A stretch of DNA of 37,337 nucleotides from Synechococcus sp. AG-679-B05. GTDB lineage: Bacteria > Cyanobacteriota > Cyanobacteriia > PCC-6307 > Cyanobiaceae. The DNA lies in NCBI GenBank assembly GCA_003210795.1, contig QCUJ01000016.1, positions 1 to 37,337 on the forward strand. Reading direction: 5' to 3'. Made by a program: the position numbers and the translations under genes. The notes under the pieces are model-generated. The model had not been told where the DNA came from. It saw nothing but the letters and a program-made list of their open reading frames with translations, and ran no database searches. Positions 1-8,461 of the stretch are shown here, piece by piece. Each line of letters opens with the position of its first letter. The first letter of the stretch is position 1.

Positions 1-98
1 ACACCCTTGAGGAAGCAGCTGACGAAACCGGTGTTTTCGGCCATCGTGTGCGCCTTCTTGGTGCCTTCACGAAGCTGAGCGGCCAGGGTTACGGACAT
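1..98 (-). CDS. ho1: Heme oxygenase, N-terminal part (cut by window edge)
   Basis: Only the first 32 codons lie in the window. The frame reads MSVTLAAQLREGTKKAHTMA and continues ENTGFVSCFLKG. This is the start of bacterial/cyanobacterial heme oxygenase, which opens heme to biliverdin for phycobilin chromophores using reduced ferredoxin. The His in KKAHTMAEN matches the proximal heme ligand of the family. The ATG at 96-98 on the minus strand is the natural start, because the family begins just before the SVTLAAQLREGT block. The gene runs out of the window leftwards. Upstream of it is about 150 bases without a convincing gene, then a decayed reading frame. Identification rests on a short stretch, but that stretch is distinctive. 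Confidence 0.88.
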   Translation of the reverse strand, partial: MSVTLAAQLREGTKKAHTMAENTGFVSCFLKG

Positions 99-246
99 TG
101 GAAATCAAGCGACAACCTTTGACAAAACCCTATAAGCAGTGGTCCCTTCGTCGAACAAAGCCGTTGCGAAGGGTTACGCCGCTGTATCGGACGCTTCTGA
201 ACCACTGAACAGATCGAACAGGTCGCGGCAGATCTGGTGAAGATGA

Positions 247-642
247 TCACCAATGGGGTTGGGGCAGATGAGGACCTTCCGGGTTCCAGGATCCGACCGT
301 CGCCAGACGCCAGCGTTCGCCCTCGTAGTAGGTAATGCCTCGTATGAGGACACCCAACAATTGGAGTCCACGAGCCTCGGCACGTGGTTAAACACTCAAC
401 TGCAGCAACAGGCTGCGGCATTGCAAGAGAGGAGACCCATCGGGGAAGTGAAAGGCAAGGTCGAGCGATTCAGGTTCATGCCATAGACGGGTCAGGCGAT
501 CGTCCAACCAAAGCGTGAGATTCACCTGAGCCGCAGGAAAGTGATGCCGCAGCAAGGTGACGACGGAGGCCAGGGCTTGCCTCTGTTCAACACTTTCAAC
601 CGACTCACCCGCTTTCACAAAACTTGCTAGGCATCCGACCAT
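247..642 (-). pseudogene. Small unknown protein gene interrupted by an in-frame stop
   Basis: The frame starts with MVGCLASFVKAGESVE and has a good protein-like composition for 84 codons. It then meets TAA at 388-390. The same frame stays open and protein-like after the stop (PRAEARGLQLLGVLIRG, then ITYYEGERWRLATVGSWN) until TGA at 247-249. The most economical reading is one gene of about 131 codons broken by a single nonsense change. I do not recognise the family. It has no clear signal peptide or membrane segment, and its central part is rich in Leu, Arg and Trp. A second minus-strand frame (174-395, GTG start) also looks partly protein-like near its end, so the true 3' end is uncertain. 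The gene is divergent from mtnN with a gap of about 55 bases. Confidence 0.55.
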
Positions 643-696
643 GCTGAAGAGGCTCGCTAACCGACGCCGTTACGGTTGCGCCAGGTTCACAATTCC

Positions 697-1437
697 ATGA
701 CCCGCGCGCTGCACATCGGCCTGCTGGGAGCCATGCCGGAGGAGATCGGCTCAGATCTGAGCCATCTGCGGCAGCTCAGCAGCAGCACGCACGGCGACCT
801 CACGCTTCATCACGGTGTCTGGGGTGATGGCATCCAGCTGACCCTGGCCTGGAGCGGCTGGGGGAAGGTCTGCGCAGCACGCGCGGCGACCCGACTTCTG
901 GCCGCGGCCCCAGATCTCGACCTGCTGATTTTCACCGGGGTAGCGGGAGCAGCCAACTCAGATCAAAACCAGTGGGACATCCTGCTGGCCGATGCGGTAG
1001 TGCAGCACGACATGGACGCCAGTCCGCTGTTTCCCCGCTTCACCCTTCCTCCCCTGAATCGGGACCGGTTGGAGCCGGAGCCAGACTGGTTCACCTGGTC
1101 AGTCCAGGCATTGAAGAGCGCAGCAGGCAATGGGGAGCTTCAGGGTTTCGGTGGCGTCAGCTCGGGATTGATCGCCACCGGAGATCGCTTCATTGGGGAT
1201 GCCTCCCTTAGGCAGGAGCTTCGGGACGCCCTACCGGGCCTGCAAGCGGTTGAGATGGAGGGCGGTGCGGTCGCTCAAGTGGCCGAACAGGAAGGGATTC
1301 CCTGGCTTTTGATCCGCGTGATCTCCGATGGGGCAGATGAGAGCGCCGCCCAGAGCTTCACCGATTTCGTGCAGGTGTACGAGCAGCAAGCCTGGAGGCT
1401 GATCGAGGCCTTACTTCGCCGGCTGAACAACCCATGA
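697..1437 (+). CDS. mtnN: 5'-methylthioadenosine/S-adenosylhomocysteine nucleosidase
   Basis: This enzyme cleaves adenine from methylthioadenosine and S-adenosylhomocysteine, recycling by-products of polyamine synthesis and methylation in the cytoplasm. The family signatures are present in order: LLGAMPEEI at the start (first catalytic Glu), FTGVAGAA, ATGDRFIGD, the substrate-binding AVEMEGGAVAQVA and the catalytic Asp in RVISDGADESA. The length from the chosen start is about 246 codons, slightly above the usual 230. I chose ATG at 697 because it directly precedes the conserved core; a TTG at 676 would add seven residues. The stop overlaps the start of the next gene by an ATGA, so the two are probably co-transcribed. 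It is intact although the genes on both sides are damaged. Confidence 0.9.
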   Translation: MTRALHIGLLGAMPEEIGSDLSHLRQLSSSTHGDLTLHHGVWGDGIQLTLAWSGWGKVCAARAATRLLAAAPDLDLLIFTGVAGAANSDQNQWDILLADAVVQHDMDASPLFPRFTLPPLNRDRLEPEPDWFTWSVQALKSAAGNGELQGFGGVSSGLIATGDRFIGDASLRQELRDALPGLQAVEMEGGAVAQVAEQEGIPWLLIRVISDGADESAAQSFTDFVQVYEQQAWRLIEALLRRLNNP

Positions 1438-2641
1438 ACTCCACGGTCCTGCTGAACAAACTCGGCCGGTACGGTGCCATCGGCGTGCTGGCAGCGGCGG
1501 TGCACACGGGGGTGCTTCTGTTTCTGGGCAGCGGGATCGCGTTGTACCTGGCCAATCCGATCGCCTTTCTGGCTGCATCGATTGCGGGGTACTTCGGTCA
1601 TGCTCTGGTGACCTTTCGAGAGGAGACCGGCGGCCGTCGCTTCGCGCGTCGTTGGCTGCTGCTTCAGTACGGCGTGAATCTCAGCGTCTGCGCATTGCTG
1701 CCCCTGGTGCAGGCTCCAATGCTGGTGCTGGTGTTCACGCCGACGATACTGAATGCATTGATTTGGAACAGGGCCGCAACGTTCAGCCGGGATCAACAAA
1801 TCAGCGCGGGAAATCAGGCTCTCCATGCCGATGACCTCGGACTGACACCCGGAGTGGATCAAGCCATTCTCGCGTTGATGAGCACAGGGCAATTGGATGG
1901 AGCCAGTCTTCTGGTGAATGGTCCAAGCGCCACTTCAGCCGTTTCGGCATGGAAGGAGATTGCATCCCGCCAGCCTTTGACGTTGCACCTCTGTCTTAGT
2001 GAAGGCCCAACACTGGAGCATTGCCAGAATCTGCCTGCCAGCTTTGGGCAGCTGCTGCTGGCTTCGTTCTGGCCACCCCAGGGCCGCCAACTGCGACCTC
2101 AGCTGAAACGGGCCATCCGTCATCAGATTCAGCGCTACCAAGAGCTCACCGGTGAATCGCCGCAGCGTCTCGATGGCCACCAGCACATTCACCTCGTGCC
2201 GCTTGTGTTGGATGTGGTACTGCAACAGCGAGAAATTCGCTGGGTCCGCACCACCAGCGAGCCGCTGCCCTCGAACCTGCCGCTGAAGCTCTGGCTGTCC
2301 GCGGTGCGGAACGGTGGACTGCTCAAGTGGCTGGTGCTTCAGCTGCTCACAGCCTTGGCCCGACCCCGACTCAGGACTTGCGGGATCGACACCAACCCGC
2401 ATTCGCAGGTGTGCTTTTCACAGGCCGCATTGCCGGTGAAACGCTGGAGGCCGCTATCGGTGCACTAGAAGAAGGCGACCTGGTGCTGGCTCATCCCGCA
2501 GCAGCAGAGGAGGAGGTGACATTGCTCCAAGAAGGGTTTGGACTCTCCTCAACGTTCCTCGAATCAAGCTGGCGCCAACGCGAATGGCATGCACTTAAGA
2601 GTCGTGCACTGCGCGAACAAAGTAGTGAGGACGACGTTTGA
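1434..2641 (+). pseudogene. GtrA membrane domain fused to YdjC/ChbG-like deacetylase, frameshifted
   Basis: Residues 1-120 form a GtrA-type membrane domain with about four hydrophobic segments (start RYGAIGVLAAAVHTGVLL). GtrA proteins are linked to polyprenyl-phosphate sugar transfer. From about residue 130 the frame becomes a YdjC/ChbG-type carbohydrate deacetylase: LHADDLGLTPGVDQAIL carries the metal-binding Asp pair and DGHQHIHLVPLV the metal-binding His. The first frame ends at 2466-2468 after a meaningless tail, while the family's expected end (FAGVLFTGRIAGETLEA, then GDLVLAHPAA) continues in another frame to 2641. The switch lies near 2400, in ACCAACCCGCATTCGC, and one added base would restore it. 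The gene overlaps mtnN by ATGA at its start and the convergent glycosyltransferase by 47 bases at its end. A sequencing error is possible, but the convergent partner is also broken. Confidence 0.75.
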
Positions 2642-3529
2642 CGTTGGTATAAATCCTACCGATGTATTCCCCAAGAACGCCGATACCGATCAGCTGAATG
2701 CCGCCCAGAAACAGAATCGCCACGATCAGTGAGGCGTAACCCGGCAGATCCGCACCGATCAGCAGGGTGCGCAACACGATCAAAGCGGCATAGATAAAGC
2801 TCAGCAGCGAGATCACCGCACCGATCACACCCCAAACTTTCAGCGGCTTCACCGTGAAGGAGAAGATGCCGTCAAGGGCATAACGCCAGAGCTTGAGCGA
2901 GCTCCAGGAACTCCTCCCACCAGCCCTGGCCATGCGGCTATAGAAAATTTCAACGCTGCGGTAACCCGTCCAGGGCATCAGTCCTTTGGAAAAACGTGTG
3001 GCCTCCCTCATCTGGGTCACGGCTGCCACCACCGGTGCGCTGAGCAGTCGGAAATCGCCGGCACCCTCCTGCAGCTGAATCGAGTCCACCAGACGATTGA
3101 ACACCCGATAAAACCAAGAAGCCGTGGCCACTTTCATCAGGTCCTCCTCATCGCGGTCATCCCGCACCGCCGTCACCACCTCGGCTCCCTCTCGCCAGGC
3201 GGTAGCCATGGCGGGGATGCGCTCCGGTGGATGCTGCAGATCCGAATCGATCAAGATCACTGCACCGCAGCGACCATCAGCAAATCAGGGGCAGCCAACA
3301 TGGCAGCCTCCTTGCCGAAATTGCGGGTGAGTTCGAGCAGGGTCACGCCCGCTCCAGGATGAGCACGCTGCTACGTCCGGATCTCGGCCACCGTGGCATC
3401 ACTGGAGCCATCATCAATCAACAGAAGATGATTCACATCGGGTTGAACCAGCACCCGCTCAATGAATTGGGTGATCACCCGTGACACGTTGAAGCACGCT
3501 GCCACCACCCAGAGCTGCTCGCTGGCCAT
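2595..3529 (-). pseudogene. GtrB-like glycosyltransferase family 2, with a stop and a frameshift
   Basis: The intact 3' part (2595-3260) reads as a polyprenyl-phosphate glycosyltransferase of the GtrB/DPM1 type. It has the acidic motif LIDSDLQHPPERIP, the GAGDFRLLS block and two C-terminal membrane segments, ending with GVLGEYIGRIYTNVKRRP. The expected N-terminus is found further upstream from ATG at 3529: MASEQLWVVAACFN, then LLLIDDGSSDATVAEI. It is cut by TAG at 3371-3373 (codon 53), continues as LLELTRNFGKEAAMLAA, and then loses frame between about 3280 and 3296 before ADGRCGAVILID. Two independent lesions make a functional product unlikely. With the convergent GtrA-YdjC gene it forms a classic GtrA/GtrB pair that would have placed and trimmed a lipid-linked sugar. 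Confidence 0.8.
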
Positions 3530-3611
3530 CACATCACTTGAGGTGCAAAAGAAACCGTAGGGCTACCCGCACGGTCATAGGCTCGGCCTGCTGATGCCCG
3601 AGCAACCATCC

Positions 3612-5036
3612 ATGGCCCAGTTTGAGAAGCTCACCGTCCCCAGCCAGGGCACTCCAATCCGCTTCGAGAACGGTCAGCCCGTGGTGGCCAGTGATCCGAT
3701 CATTCCCTTCATTCGTGGCGATGGCACGGGCGTTGACATCTGGCCCGCCACCCAGCAGGTGCTCGACGCTGCAGTGGCCAAGGCCTACGGCGGGAGCAAG
3801 CGCATCGAATGGTTCAAGGTCTATGCCGGTGATGAGGCATGCGACCTCTACGGCACGTATCAGTATCTGCCGGAGGACACCCTCGAAGCAATCCGAACCT
3901 ATGGCGTCGCCATCAAAGGTCCGCTTACCACACCCGTGGGAGGAGGCATCCGTTCGCTGAACGTGGCCCTGCGACAGATCTTCGACCTGTACTCATGCGT
4001 GCGGCCTTGCCGCTACTACGCCGGCACCCCGAGTCCTCACAGGCGGCCGCAGGATCTGGACGTAATCGTTTACCGGGAGAACACCGAAGACATCTACATG
4101 GGTGTTGAGTGGGCAGCTGACGATGCCGTCGGTCAGGAGCTTCGCAAGCACCTCAATGAGGTGGTGATCCCCGCCAATGGCAAGCTCGGCAAACGCCAAA
4201 TCCCCGAGGGCTCAGGCATCGGCATCAAGCCGGTGAGCAAGCACGGCAGCCAGCGCCACATCCGCAAGGCGATACAGCATGCCATGCGCCTTCAGGGGAA
4301 CAAGCGCCACGTCACCTTGGTGCACAAGGGCAACATCATGAAATTCACAGAAGGGGCCTTCCGTGACTGGGGCTACGAGCTGGCCACCACCGAATTTCGT
4401 GATGTCTGCATCACCGAGCGGGAGAGCTGGATTCTCGGCAACCTCGAAAAGGATCCATCGCTGAGCGTGCAGGCCAACGCCCGCATGATCGAGCCTGGCT
4501 ACGACAGTCTTACGCCCGAGAAAAAGTCTGACATCGACGCCGAAGTACAAGCAGTGATCGACTCCATCGGCAGAAGCCACGGGAATGGTCGCTGGAAAGA
4601 CATGGTTCTCGTGGATGACCGCATCGCCGACAGCATCTTCCAGCAGATCCAGACCCGGCCCCAGGAGTATTCAATCCTCGCCACGCTCAACCTCAACGGC
4701 GACTACATCTCCGATGCCGCAGCTGCAATGGTGGGTGGTCTGGGCATGGCCCCTGGCGCCAACATCGGTGAGAACGCGGCGATCTTCGAGGCAACCCATG
4801 GCACGGCGCCCAAGCACGCCGGCCTCGACAGGATCAATCCAGGCTCGGTCATCCTCAGCGGCGTGATGATGCTGGAGTTCCTTGGTTGGCAGGAAGCCGC
4901 AAACCTCATCACCAAGGGACTGAGTGCCGCTATCGCTGATAAGCAGGTCACGTATGACCTGGCCCGGCTGATGGAGCCGCAGGTCGACCCAGTGAGCTGC
5001 AGCGGCTTCTCTAAAGCAATCATCCAGCGGTTCTGA
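3612..5036 (+). CDS. icd: NADP-dependent isocitrate dehydrogenase
   Basis: It converts isocitrate to 2-oxoglutarate, the carbon skeleton for ammonium assimilation and the nitrogen-status signal in cyanobacteria. Visible family blocks are IPFIRGDGTGVDIWPA, the substrate loop GGGIRSLNVALRQ, the phosphate/isocitrate block YRENTEDIYMGVEW, KHGSQRHIRKAIQ, HKGNIMKFTEGAFRDWGYE, and EATHGTAPKHAGLD near the nucleotide site. It is complete at about 474 residues. I chose ATG 3612 (MAQFEKLTVP); an ATG at 3594 in frame would add six residues. It is a single-gene unit, with the decayed glycosyltransferase diverging upstream and about 300 non-coding bases downstream. Confidence 0.96.
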   Translation: MAQFEKLTVPSQGTPIRFENGQPVVASDPIIPFIRGDGTGVDIWPATQQVLDAAVAKAYGGSKRIEWFKVYAGDEACDLYGTYQYLPEDTLEAIRTYGVAIKGPLTTPVGGGIRSLNVALRQIFDLYSCVRPCRYYAGTPSPHRRPQDLDVIVYRENTEDIYMGVEWAADDAVGQELRKHLNEVVIPANGKLGKRQIPEGSGIGIKPVSKHGSQRHIRKAIQHAMRLQGNKRHVTLVHKGNIMKFTEGAFRDWGYELATTEFRDVCITERESWILGNLEKDPSLSVQANARMIEPGYDSLTPEKKSDIDAEVQAVIDSIGRSHGNGRWKDMVLVDDRIADSIFQQIQTRPQEYSILATLNLNGDYISDAAAAMVGGLGMAPGANIGENAAIFEATHGTAPKHAGLDRINPGSVILSGVMMLEFLGWQEAANLITKGLSAAIADKQVTYDLARLMEPQVDPVSCSGFSKAIIQRF

Positions 5037-5342
5037 GGACACTCCTGAGCAGGAGAAAATGAGCCTGATCAATACAGTCTCTCCTGGGTTAAATCACCCC
5101 AATCAAGGCAGACAAGCCTTTTTCTAAAACAAGAACCAGATCAATCAATCGCTTTAATTAGCAGTTACTGCGACAAATCGACCATGGCGGAACACGAGGG
5201 ACGAAATATTCCATACATTCATGCTAAAAACTTTTAATGCGAGATATATTGAAAATATTGCAGATCCATGCTGCAAAGCCAACCAGATCAGACAAGCTTT
5301 GTCTATCTTTTCAAGGATTGTGCCATTGGCCGCGAGCTGAAA
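5037..5342. other. Non-coding gap between icd and dld
   Basis: About 300 bases without a gene I can support. Composition turns AT-rich here, in contrast to icd. It contains a weak terminator-like hairpin near 5105-5123. An in-frame extension of dld back to an ATG at 5273-area coordinates (open from 5268) has no similarity to the Dld family, so I treat it as leader. The promoter for dld should lie in the AT-rich stretch 5140-5260, but no clear -10/-35 pair stands out. Confidence 0.5.
5105..5123 (+). terminator. Weak candidate terminator after icd
   Basis: AAGGC at 5105-5109 can pair with GCCTT at 5116-5120 across a six-base loop, followed by a short T run (TTTTT, partly in the stem). The stem is only five pairs, so strength is doubtful. 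Its position 70 bases after the icd stop fits a terminator. Confidence 0.35.
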
Positions 5343-7052
5343 ATGAGAAATGACCGCTTGGAGGAGCTTAAAAAGGGGCTGATTGCAATCGTAGGCCAGC
5401 AACAGGTCTTGACTGACGATCAAAAAACAAGGCCCTATCGAACAGGCATTCGTGTCGGCAAAGGTGTGGCCTGCGCTGTTGTAATCCCAGGAAATTTATT
5501 GCAGCTATGGCAAGTGCTGAAGCTCTGTGTCCAGCTGGACAAAATCATCATTATCCAAGCGGCTAACACGGGCCTCACGGGAGGCTCCACGCCCGATGGT
5601 GATGACTACGACAGAGATGTTGTCATCATCAGCACCTTAAACCTCGATCAACTGATCCTTTTGAATCGTGGAACCCAGGTTGTCGCAGCTGCAGGTTCAA
5701 CGTTGTATCAACTTGAAGAGAGGCTCGCAAAACTCGGCAGAGGCCCACACTCAGTCATTGGCTCCTCTTGCATCGGGGCGTCGATTGTCGGCGGTATCTG
5801 CAACAATTCAGGCGGAAATCTGGTCAACCGCGGCCCCGCATATACCGAATACTCCCTATTTGCACGCCTACGAGCAGATGGAGAGCTTGAGCTAATTAAT
5901 CACCTAGGAATAGAACTCGGAGAAACTCCAGAAGACATTCTGACAACTCTTCAACAAGTCAACTTCAACACAGAAGCATTACCGGAATGCCAGGGTCAAG
6001 CATCTGACCAAGACTACAAAAACCGCGTTCGAGACATTGAATCCCCAGTTCCAGCCCGATTCAATGCTGACAAAAGACGATTACAGGAAGCCAGTGGTTG
6101 CGCGGGAAAACTGGCTGTATTTGCTGTTCGCCTGGATACATTTCCAAAGCCCGAGGAAGAACAGATTTTTTATGTTGGCACAAATCAACCTCAACACTTA
6201 ACGACTTTACGCAAACAAATCCTCTCAAATTTCAAGCAACTACCAGACATGGGCGAATATCTTCATCGCAGCTATTTTGACGGCGCTGATTTTTACTGTA
6301 AAGACGCTTATCTTGCCATTAAATATTTTGGCACGGGATTTATACCCACGCTGTTCAGTATCAAGCGACAGGTTGACCAAATTGTTTCGCAATGGCCCCT
6401 ACCCTTATTCCAGGATCACTTTTCTGACAAGGCATTACAGTTCGCAGCCCAATTATTCCCCGATCATCTACCAGCCAGGATGAGGGAATATCGAAATCAG
6501 TATGAACATCACATGATCATTTTAGCCAGTGATCATTCGATCCAAGAAACAAAAGAACTGCTCCAGCAAAGCTTCGCAAGAGCTGACGAGGAATGTTCCT
6601 ATTTTGAATGCAGTGAGTCGGAAGGAAAAGCAGCTTTGCTACACCGATACGTTGCAGGGAATGCCCCGGCTCGCTATCAAATTCTAAACGCAAATGAATC
6701 CGGAGAACTTCTCCCTTTAGATGTAGCATTGCCCAGGAATTGCGAAACATGGTACGAGATACTTCCTCAGGAAATTCTCTGCCAAATGGCCGAGACGTTC
6801 CAGATGTCCCATTTTTTATGCATGGTTTTTCATTGGGACTTTGTTGTAAGGAAAGGAGTAGATGCTGCTGATTTAAAAGCAAAGATCCTCAGCATTCTCG
6901 ACAAAGCAGGTGCGAAGTATCCTGCAGAGCACAATGTTGGACACTTGTATAAAGCCGAAACAGACCTCTCTAATTTCTACAAAAAGATCGATCCCACTAA
7001 CAGCTTCAATCCTGGCATTGGGAAAATGTCAAAACTCAAAGATCACCAATAA
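5343..7052 (+). CDS. dld: Quinone-dependent D-lactate dehydrogenase
   Basis: This is the peripheral-membrane FAD enzyme that oxidises D-lactate to pyruvate and passes electrons to the quinone pool. The protein follows E. coli Dld almost block by block: LTDDQKTRPYRTGIRVGKG, the FAD-binding stretch IQAANTGLTGGSTP and DYDRDVVIISTL, PHSVIGSSCIGASIVGG, ICNNSGGNLV and RGPAYTEYSLFAR, SSGCAGKLAVFAVRLDTF-like ASGCAGKLAVFAVRLDTF, and the C-terminal PAEHNVGHLYKA and DPTNSFNPGIGK. From ATG 5343 it has 569 residues, the usual length; the open frame starts at 5268 but the extra 25 residues have no counterpart. Codon use is more AT-rich than in the neighbouring core genes, which suggests acquisition or low expression. 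lldD follows in the same direction after 117 bases. Confidence 0.94.
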   Translation: MRNDRLEELKKGLIAIVGQQQVLTDDQKTRPYRTGIRVGKGVACAVVIPGNLLQLWQVLKLCVQLDKIIIIQAANTGLTGGSTPDGDDYDRDVVIISTLNLDQLILLNRGTQVVAAAGSTLYQLEERLAKLGRGPHSVIGSSCIGASIVGGICNNSGGNLVNRGPAYTEYSLFARLRADGELELINHLGIELGETPEDILTTLQQVNFNTEALPECQGQASDQDYKNRVRDIESPVPARFNADKRRLQEASGCAGKLAVFAVRLDTFPKPEEEQIFYVGTNQPQHLTTLRKQILSNFKQLPDMGEYLHRSYFDGADFYCKDAYLAIKYFGTGFIPTLFSIKRQVDQIVSQWPLPLFQDHFSDKALQFAAQLFPDHLPARMREYRNQYEHHMIILASDHSIQETKELLQQSFARADEECSYFECSESEGKAALLHRYVAGNAPARYQILNANESGELLPLDVALPRNCETWYEILPQEILCQMAETFQMSHFLCMVFHWDFVVRKGVDAADLKAKILSILDKAGAKYPAEHNVGHLYKAETDLSNFYKKIDPTNSFNPGIGKMSKLKDHQ

Positions 7053-7169
7053 GCCTTCTCAGCATTAACAAACCCATCAAAGCCAAAATATATGAATTAT
7101 TAAGCATCAATCCTGCGATTGCCTGCATGGCAGTACAATGAAGAAGATTAACTTGTCCAGACGCCTGGA

Positions 7170-8345
7170 ATGAATCAAAATGTCTCCGCTCCCAGAGTGG
7201 TAAATATCTCTGATCTCCGTGACCTAGCGAAGAAACGTTTGCCGAAAATGGTTTTCGGATACATTGATAGTGGAGCAGATAGAGAGCAAACATTAGCGCA
7301 AAATTGTAGTGCTTTCAATGAAATACTTTTTCGACCTCGATGTGCGGTAGCCACGCCATCAGTTGAATTAAAAATCTCGGTTCTCGATCAAACTTTTGAG
7401 CTTCCATTCCTGCTTGGACCAGTCGGCAGCAGCAGAATGTTTTACCCAAAAGGGGAGGTGGTCGCTGCAAGAGAGGCAGGAAAAGCTGGCACGGGTTACA
7501 CCCTCTCAACACTCTCAGGATGCCTACTTGAAGATGTCAAACAGGCCACCAACTGCCCCGCCTGGTATCAGCTTTATCTGCTTGGGGGACGGGACGTTGC
7601 CCTGAAAACCATTGCGAGAGCAAAAGCAGCCGGCTTTTCTGCAATCGTCTTGACGATTGACACTCCGGTTTCAGGATTGCGTGAACTTGATGTGCGCAAT
7701 GGAACCAAGGAACTTCTATCTCAGAACCCCCTGACAATGTTGCCGTTTCTACCTCAGATGCTGGCAAAACCTTGTTGGTTAACCCAGTGGTTTGGCGACG
7801 GGGGGCTGATGAATTTTCCCAATGTTCAACTGGACGATGGGCCTATGGGATATACCGAGATTGGTCCCGCCCTAGAACAATCTGTTGTCACGTGGGATGA
7901 CCTGAAATGGATCCGGGAAGCCTGGGGAGGCAAGTTAATCATCAAAGGCGTTCACATTGGAGACGACGCCCGAAAGGCCATTGACCTCGGAGTTGATGCT
8001 GTTGTTGTCTCCAATCATGGTGCACGTCAACTGGATAGTGTGGCACCCACAATTCGAGTCCTTCCTGAAATTGTTGATGCCGTCAATGGTGAAATGGATG
8101 TGCTTCTCGATGGTGGGATTCGTCGCGGGAGTGATGTCGTCAAGGCATTTTGTCTGGGTGCCAAAGGCGTTCTGATTGGCAGGGCCTATGCCTACGGACT
8201 TGCCGCCGGAGGTGGCCCAGGTGTGGCAAGGGCGATTGAAATTTTGAAGACAGATGTGGTGAGAACAATGAAATTGCTTGGGTGCGATTCTGTTCACAAC
8301 CTTGATCGTTCATACGTGCAGATACCATCTGCCTGGGAGTGCTGA
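7170..8345 (+). CDS. lldD: FMN-dependent L-lactate dehydrogenase / alpha-hydroxy-acid oxidase family
   Basis: A TIM-barrel flavoprotein that oxidises L-lactate or a related 2-hydroxy acid (such as glycolate) at the alpha carbon. Family blocks: FGYIDSGADREQTL near the start, FLLGPVGSSRMFYPKGE, AWYQLYLLGGRDV, LTIDTPVSGLRELD, the active-site VVVSNHGARQLDSV with its catalytic His and Arg, and the FMN-phosphate region LLDGGIRRGSDVVKAFCLGA followed by GVLIGRAYAYGLAAGG. At 391 residues it has family length. Its position after dld favours lactate over glycolate, so the pair would let the cell use both lactate isomers as electron and carbon source. Substrate cannot be fixed from sequence; lactate is an inference from the neighbour. 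Confidence 0.85.
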   Translation: MNQNVSAPRVVNISDLRDLAKKRLPKMVFGYIDSGADREQTLAQNCSAFNEILFRPRCAVATPSVELKISVLDQTFELPFLLGPVGSSRMFYPKGEVVAAREAGKAGTGYTLSTLSGCLLEDVKQATNCPAWYQLYLLGGRDVALKTIARAKAAGFSAIVLTIDTPVSGLRELDVRNGTKELLSQNPLTMLPFLPQMLAKPCWLTQWFGDGGLMNFPNVQLDDGPMGYTEIGPALEQSVVTWDDLKWIREAWGGKLIIKGVHIGDDARKAIDLGVDAVVVSNHGARQLDSVAPTIRVLPEIVDAVNGEMDVLLDGGIRRGSDVVKAFCLGAKGVLIGRAYAYGLAAGGGPGVARAIEILKTDVVRTMKLLGCDSVHNLDRSYVQIPSAWEC

Positions 8346-8461
8346 AGGGAGTTAAATCCTGGGTTACCTCCCAATGCATCTGAACCTCAACTGGCAGGTT
8401 CTCATGCAGTCTGCACTTCAATTTTCAATTGAAAACAACTACAGATGGTGACCAGCAATCC

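Noticed and set aside
174-395. Minus-strand open frame with GTG start after the unknown gene
   Set aside because: Partly protein-like towards its end, but the frame of the upstream gene remains coding-like through the same bases after its stop, so a nonsense change explains the region better. Kept only as doubt about the 3' end.
1275-1892. 205-codon open frame on the minus strand
   Set aside because: Antisense to mtnN and the GtrA-YdjC gene; composition is His/Gln/Arg-rich low-quality shadow sequence with no motif.
5154-5423. 89-codon minus-strand frame before dld
   Set aside because: Antisense to the dld 5' end and leader; no family likeness.
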